DNA of 32,963 bases from Eubacterium sp. (lineage in GTDB: Bacteria > Bacillota > Clostridia > Lachnospirales > Lachnospiraceae), in the NCBI GenBank assembly GCA_017614395.1, contig JAGABX010000004.1, positions 1 through 32,963 on the forward strand. The letters are read 5' to 3'. The translations under genes and the position numbers were made by a program. Under the pieces are notes generated by a model. It ran no database searches and was not told the DNA's origin. It saw only the letters and a list, made by a program, of their open reading frames with translations. Positions 30,050 through 32,963 of this stretch are shown piece after piece; positions within the stretch are counted from its first letter, which is position 1; each line of letters begins with the position of its first letter.

Positions 30050-32020
30050 ATGATAAAAATACTGGGTGGCAGGGTTTATTCTGCCGTGGGAATAGGCATC
30101 CTTCTGTTGGGTCTTACAGGACTCATTGTTTTTGGTATGCAATACTTTCTGGGGATGTCATTACTGCCACCACAGAACGCCCTGACAGAAGGGCGCTTTT
30201 CCGTAGACGACGGTCCCTGGAAACAGGTAAACGGGGACGGCACGATCCCTGACTCATTCCATACTCTCACCTGCAAATGGACCTTACCGGAGTATTCACT
30301 TGAGACATACAGCAATCTAAATATTTCATCTAAAAATGTCTGGTATGAACTGCGCGGCTCGTCGGGACAGCTTTTGGCAGAGCATAACTATCAAAGCAAG
30401 CAGGCTCTGCTGGATAAATCTTATGATTTATATCGAAACGCCGCACGTGACATTGGGGATTCATCCGATCCCATGCTCGACAGAAACTATTTCGACAAGA
30501 ACTTTCCCATCGGCGATGCCCCGTTCATGTATATGCCGGATACACCGGGATACAAAACGACTGTCACATCGATTGATGAGCTGGTACGTTTGGGCTTAAC
30601 TGAAAACGAAAGCTTAACACTGACCGTGACCAATCCGTATTCTGACTCAGAGATGCGTTTTTCCGAATGCTTCGACATCACACTGAGCGGTGACAACGGG
30701 TACTACCTCCGTTTCTTCAGTGATGTGTTGCCTGTATTACTGGTATTTGTTCTGATCTGCTTTTTCGGCATCTTTTTATTCCCGATCGCGGGCTTTATCC
30801 TTGGAAAGATCGACTATCGCTACCTGACCTTCGGTCTGCTCAGCTTTTTTTGGGGTCTGTTTATGATCGGTCAAAGGATCGGAAATTATATAAATCTCTG
30901 GATTTATGATCCCACTGTTTGCATGGCGTTAGAGGTTCTGCTGAACTACATCCTAATCGCCGCCATCCTGTTCTATCTCAAATCAAATCTGAAAAATGCC
31001 GTCCCCCGGATGCTTGCAAACCTGACGATAACCGTCTTTATACTGACCTCGGCCGTTGCTGCCATCCTGCATTTTTCCCACATCCGTGACCTGTATGCAA
31101 CCTCTCGTTATATGTATATCGTGACGGCGGTCGGCGTACTTATCCTGGTGATATTACTGATCAATGAGACCGGAAAACAGGCCTTGACTGAACGAAAACG
31201 GTCGTTACTGTTTCTCATATCCTGGATCCCGCTGGCACTGACAATCCTCGTCGACGCGGTCAATCACTATGTTTATTTTACAAGAATTCATTTTTACTAC
31301 TTCGGATTAGCAGTCACCATGTTTTTCCAGATATTCCGAATGATACTTGATCTCAAGCGGCAATACAAGGAGGCAATCCGTTATCAGCAGATACAGAAGG
31401 AACTGTATGAGGCGCGTGTCGGGGTTATGGTCAGCCAGATCCAGCCGCATTTCATGTACAACGCCCTGACCTCCATCGCGATGATGTGTTCGATTGATCC
31501 GGACACGGCGAAGGATGCGACCATCACCTTCGCAAAATACCTGCGCGGCAACATGGATTCCCTGAAACAGACGGCACCCGTTCCGTTCGAACAGGAGCTG
31601 GAGCACCTGAAAAAGTATTTATATATAGAAAAACTCCGTTTTCAGGACAAACTGAACATCGAATACGATATTCAAACAACAGCGTTCTATCTGCCGTTAC
31701 TCAGTATCCAGCCTCTGGTGGAGAATGCCGTCAAACATGGGGTGGGCATGAAAAAGAAAGGCGGCACCGTCACCATCGCCACCCGCGAGACGGAGGAGGC
31801 TTACGAAGTGATCATCTCGGATGACGGCGTAGGCTTTGACACGAATGCGGAAAAACCGGACGACGGGCGGTCACATGTCGGGATGGAGAATACAAAACGC
31901 CGGCTGAAAGAACTGTGTGACGGCGAGGTCGTGATCGAAAGTACGGTCGATGTCGGGACGACGGCAACCGTAGTTCTGCCGAAGAGCGGGCAGCAGAATG
32001 CGAATGCCGAAGGCGAATGA
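30050..32020 (+). CDS. Sensor histidine kinase with extracellular domain and 7TM (7TMR-DISM-like) region
   Basis: 656 residues from ATG 30050; an upstream in-frame ATG at 29966 would begin inside the promoter. A membrane span at ~13-38 is followed by an extracellular beta-rich domain (~40-220: RFSVDDGPWKQVNGDG, KNVWYELRGSSGQLLAEHN), about seven spans (~222-430) and the LytS-type kinase core: MVSQIQPHFMYN (His467), N-box LVENAVKHG, and DDGVGF. The arrangement resembles 7TMR-DISM receptors that sense small extracellular ligands. It should phosphorylate the regulator encoded 14 bp downstream. The kinase core is strongly similar to that of 11219-12628 while the sensors differ. A relic of a third such gene lies at 3834-3905. 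Confidence 0.92.
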   Translation: MIKILGGRVYSAVGIGILLLGLTGLIVFGMQYFLGMSLLPPQNALTEGRFSVDDGPWKQVNGDGTIPDSFHTLTCKWTLPEYSLETYSNLNISSKNVWYELRGSSGQLLAEHNYQSKQALLDKSYDLYRNAARDIGDSSDPMLDRNYFDKNFPIGDAPFMYMPDTPGYKTTVTSIDELVRLGLTENESLTLTVTNPYSDSEMRFSECFDITLSGDNGYYLRFFSDVLPVLLVFVLICFFGIFLFPIAGFILGKIDYRYLTFGLLSFFWGLFMIGQRIGNYINLWIYDPTVCMALEVLLNYILIAAILFYLKSNLKNAVPRMLANLTITVFILTSAVAAILHFSHIRDLYATSRYMYIVTAVGVLILVILLINETGKQALTERKRSLLFLISWIPLALTILVDAVNHYVYFTRIHFYYFGLAVTMFFQIFRMILDLKRQYKEAIRYQQIQKELYEARVGVMVSQIQPHFMYNALTSIAMMCSIDPDTAKDATITFAKYLRGNMDSLKQTAPVPFEQELEHLKKYLYIEKLRFQDKLNIEYDIQTTAFYLPLLSIQPLVENAVKHGVGMKKKGGTVTIATRETEEAYEVIISDDGVGFDTNAEKPDDGRSHVGMENTKRRLKELCDGEVVIESTVDVGTTATVVLPKSGQQNANAEGE

Positions 32021-32034
32021 AAAAGGAGGAGTCT

Positions 32035-32817
32035 ATGCGGATACTATGTCTGGATGATGAACCATTGGCTTTACAGATGCTTGAAACCAGTGTAAAAAAA
32101 GCAAAACCGGATGCGGAGGTCGTTCCATTCGATGATCAGGACGAACTGATCGCGGATGCAAAGAAAAACGGGTGCGATGTCGCTTTTCTCGATATACATA
32201 TGCGTGGGATGAATGGTGTCGAGGTGGCCAAAAACCTCAAGGAGATCAATCCGAAGATGAACCTCATCTTTGTGACCGGCTTCTCCGAGTATAAAGGCGA
32301 CGCGATGGACATACGCGCCAGCGGGTACATCATGAAGCCCGTTACGGATGAGGAAGTGGCGAGTGAACTCGAAAACCTGCGCTATGAAATCATTCCGAAG
32401 AAAAATGCCCTGTTGCGCGTGCAGTGTTTTGGAAATTTCGACGTATTCACACCGGACGGGGAGCCGGTACACTTCGAGCGCAGCCGGGCCAAAGAGATTT
32501 TCGCCTATCTGGTACACCGCCATGGGAGTTCCTGCACAACACGCGAGATTGCAGCCGCCCTGTTTGAGGACGAGCCCTACGATAAAAAGCAACAGAGTTA
32601 TCTCCAGACGCTGATCGCGGCTATGAACAAGAGTCTGAAAAAGATCGGCGCCGCCGATGCCATCCGGAAAAGCTACAATGCCCTCTCCGTCAATGTCGAT
32701 GTGCTGGATTGCGATTACTATCGTTTTGCCGAGCTGGATGCCGGCGCCGTAAACTCCTATCAGAATGAATACATGAGCCAGTATTACTGGGCCGAATTCT
32801 TCTTTGATGACTACTGA
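32035..32817 (+). CDS. Response regulator, receiver plus SARP/OmpR-like winged helix (paralogue)
   Basis: 260 residues from ATG 32035, which has AAAGGAGGA 4 nt upstream and matches the start of the paralogue (MRILC.DDEP); an ATG at 32017 overlapping the kinase stop would add six residues. The receiver keeps LDDEP, FLDIHMRGMNG and GYIMKPV. The output domain (~130-225) has LLRVQCFGNFDVFTPDG and SRAKEIFAYLVHRHG, almost unchanged from the regulator at 12655-13437. The C-terminal 35 residues differ at one position. Because the output domains are so alike, the two regulators may recognise the same TTGTACAGAT repeats. No such repeat occurs at this operon's own promoter. A terminator follows. Confidence 0.93.
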   Translation: MRILCLDDEPLALQMLETSVKKAKPDAEVVPFDDQDELIADAKKNGCDVAFLDIHMRGMNGVEVAKNLKEINPKMNLIFVTGFSEYKGDAMDIRASGYIMKPVTDEEVASELENLRYEIIPKKNALLRVQCFGNFDVFTPDGEPVHFERSRAKEIFAYLVHRHGSSCTTREIAAALFEDEPYDKKQQSYLQTLIAAMNKSLKKIGAADAIRKSYNALSVNVDVLDCDYYRFAELDAGAVNSYQNEYMSQYYWAEFFFDDY

Positions 32818-32829
32818 AAAAAAAATCAC

Positions 32830-32870
32830 AACCTTAAACATACGAAAAATAGCACTTTTTAGGTTTTTTT
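32830..32870 (+). terminator. Rho-independent terminator of the second kinase/regulator operon
   Basis: AACCTTAAA (32830-32838) pairs with TTTAGGTT (32858-32865) with one bulged T, an inner AAAA/TTTT pair, and a T-run to 32870. It is AT-rich but well placed 12 bp after the stop. From 32871 to the window end no gene is visible. Confidence 0.6.
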
Positions 32871-32963
32871 CAAAAAAATCTGAAAATGTGTTTTTTTTTG
32901 TTGTTATTCTGTTGTAGTCCTTTTGGTATGATGGTCTCAACAAAGAAAGATAGCCGCCGAAGA

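Overview
The window looks like a chromosomal stretch of a low-to-mid GC Gram-positive anaerobe of the Clostridia, most likely Lachnospiraceae. This rests on many Sec-exported proteins with Big2-type Ig domains or BspA-type leucine-rich repeats, consensus sigma-A promoters with strong AGGAGG ribosome sites, and LytS-type kinases paired with SARP-like response regulators. The taxon is an inference. Almost everything runs on the minus strand until about 29.95 kb. No rRNA, tRNA, CRISPR array or intact transposase was seen.

Region 1 (1-13.5 kb) is a secreted-peptidase and signalling block. The core is an apparent five-gene operon read from 13437 down to 4183: response regulator, multi-membrane-span histidine kinase, secreted M13 (neprilysin-like) peptidase, membrane-anchored SpoIIE/RsbU-type PP2C phosphatase, and a second Ig-tagged M13 peptidase. 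A third M13 peptidase (879-3680) and a secreted Ig-like protein (1-770, cut by the window edge) lie downstream. The regulator gene, the third peptidase and the Ig-like protein carry the same near-11-bp direct repeat (core TTGTACAGAT) at their promoters. That is the kind of site a SARP/OmpR-fold regulator would bind. Between peptidases 1 and 2 lie two gene relics, one of them the scar of a further histidine kinase gene.

Region 2 (13.5-20.9 kb) holds a DUF4143-type ATPase behind a long AT-rich palindrome, then exported proteins: a BspA-like LRR protein, a subtilase fused to a zinc-phospholipase-C-like domain, a transglutaminase-like/LRR protein, and a protein with a HAD-phosphatase C-terminal half that lacks the nucleophile motif.

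Region 3 (20.9-27.1 kb) is a defence/accessory stretch: an AAA ATPase with a C-terminal winged helix and a TTCGTA repeat array in its leader; an AbiEi/AbiEii-like toxin-antitoxin operon with an extra small gene; a SEC-C microprotein with a hypoxanthine-DNA-glycosylase-like enzyme; a 5'-truncated Rpn nuclease; and a small orphan gene. Three direct copies of an undescribed element (about 110 bp) separate these modules.

Region 4 (27.1-33 kb) holds an exported cysteine-desulfurase-like PLP enzyme fused to Big2 and rhodanese domains. It is transcribed divergently from a second kinase/regulator pair paralogous to the first. The divergent promoters share an inverted repeat over both -35 boxes, and the kinase mRNA looks leaderless. 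Together the genes suggest duplicated sensor-regulator pairs controlling surface and secreted enzymes; the peptide-processing idea for region 1 is a hypothesis.
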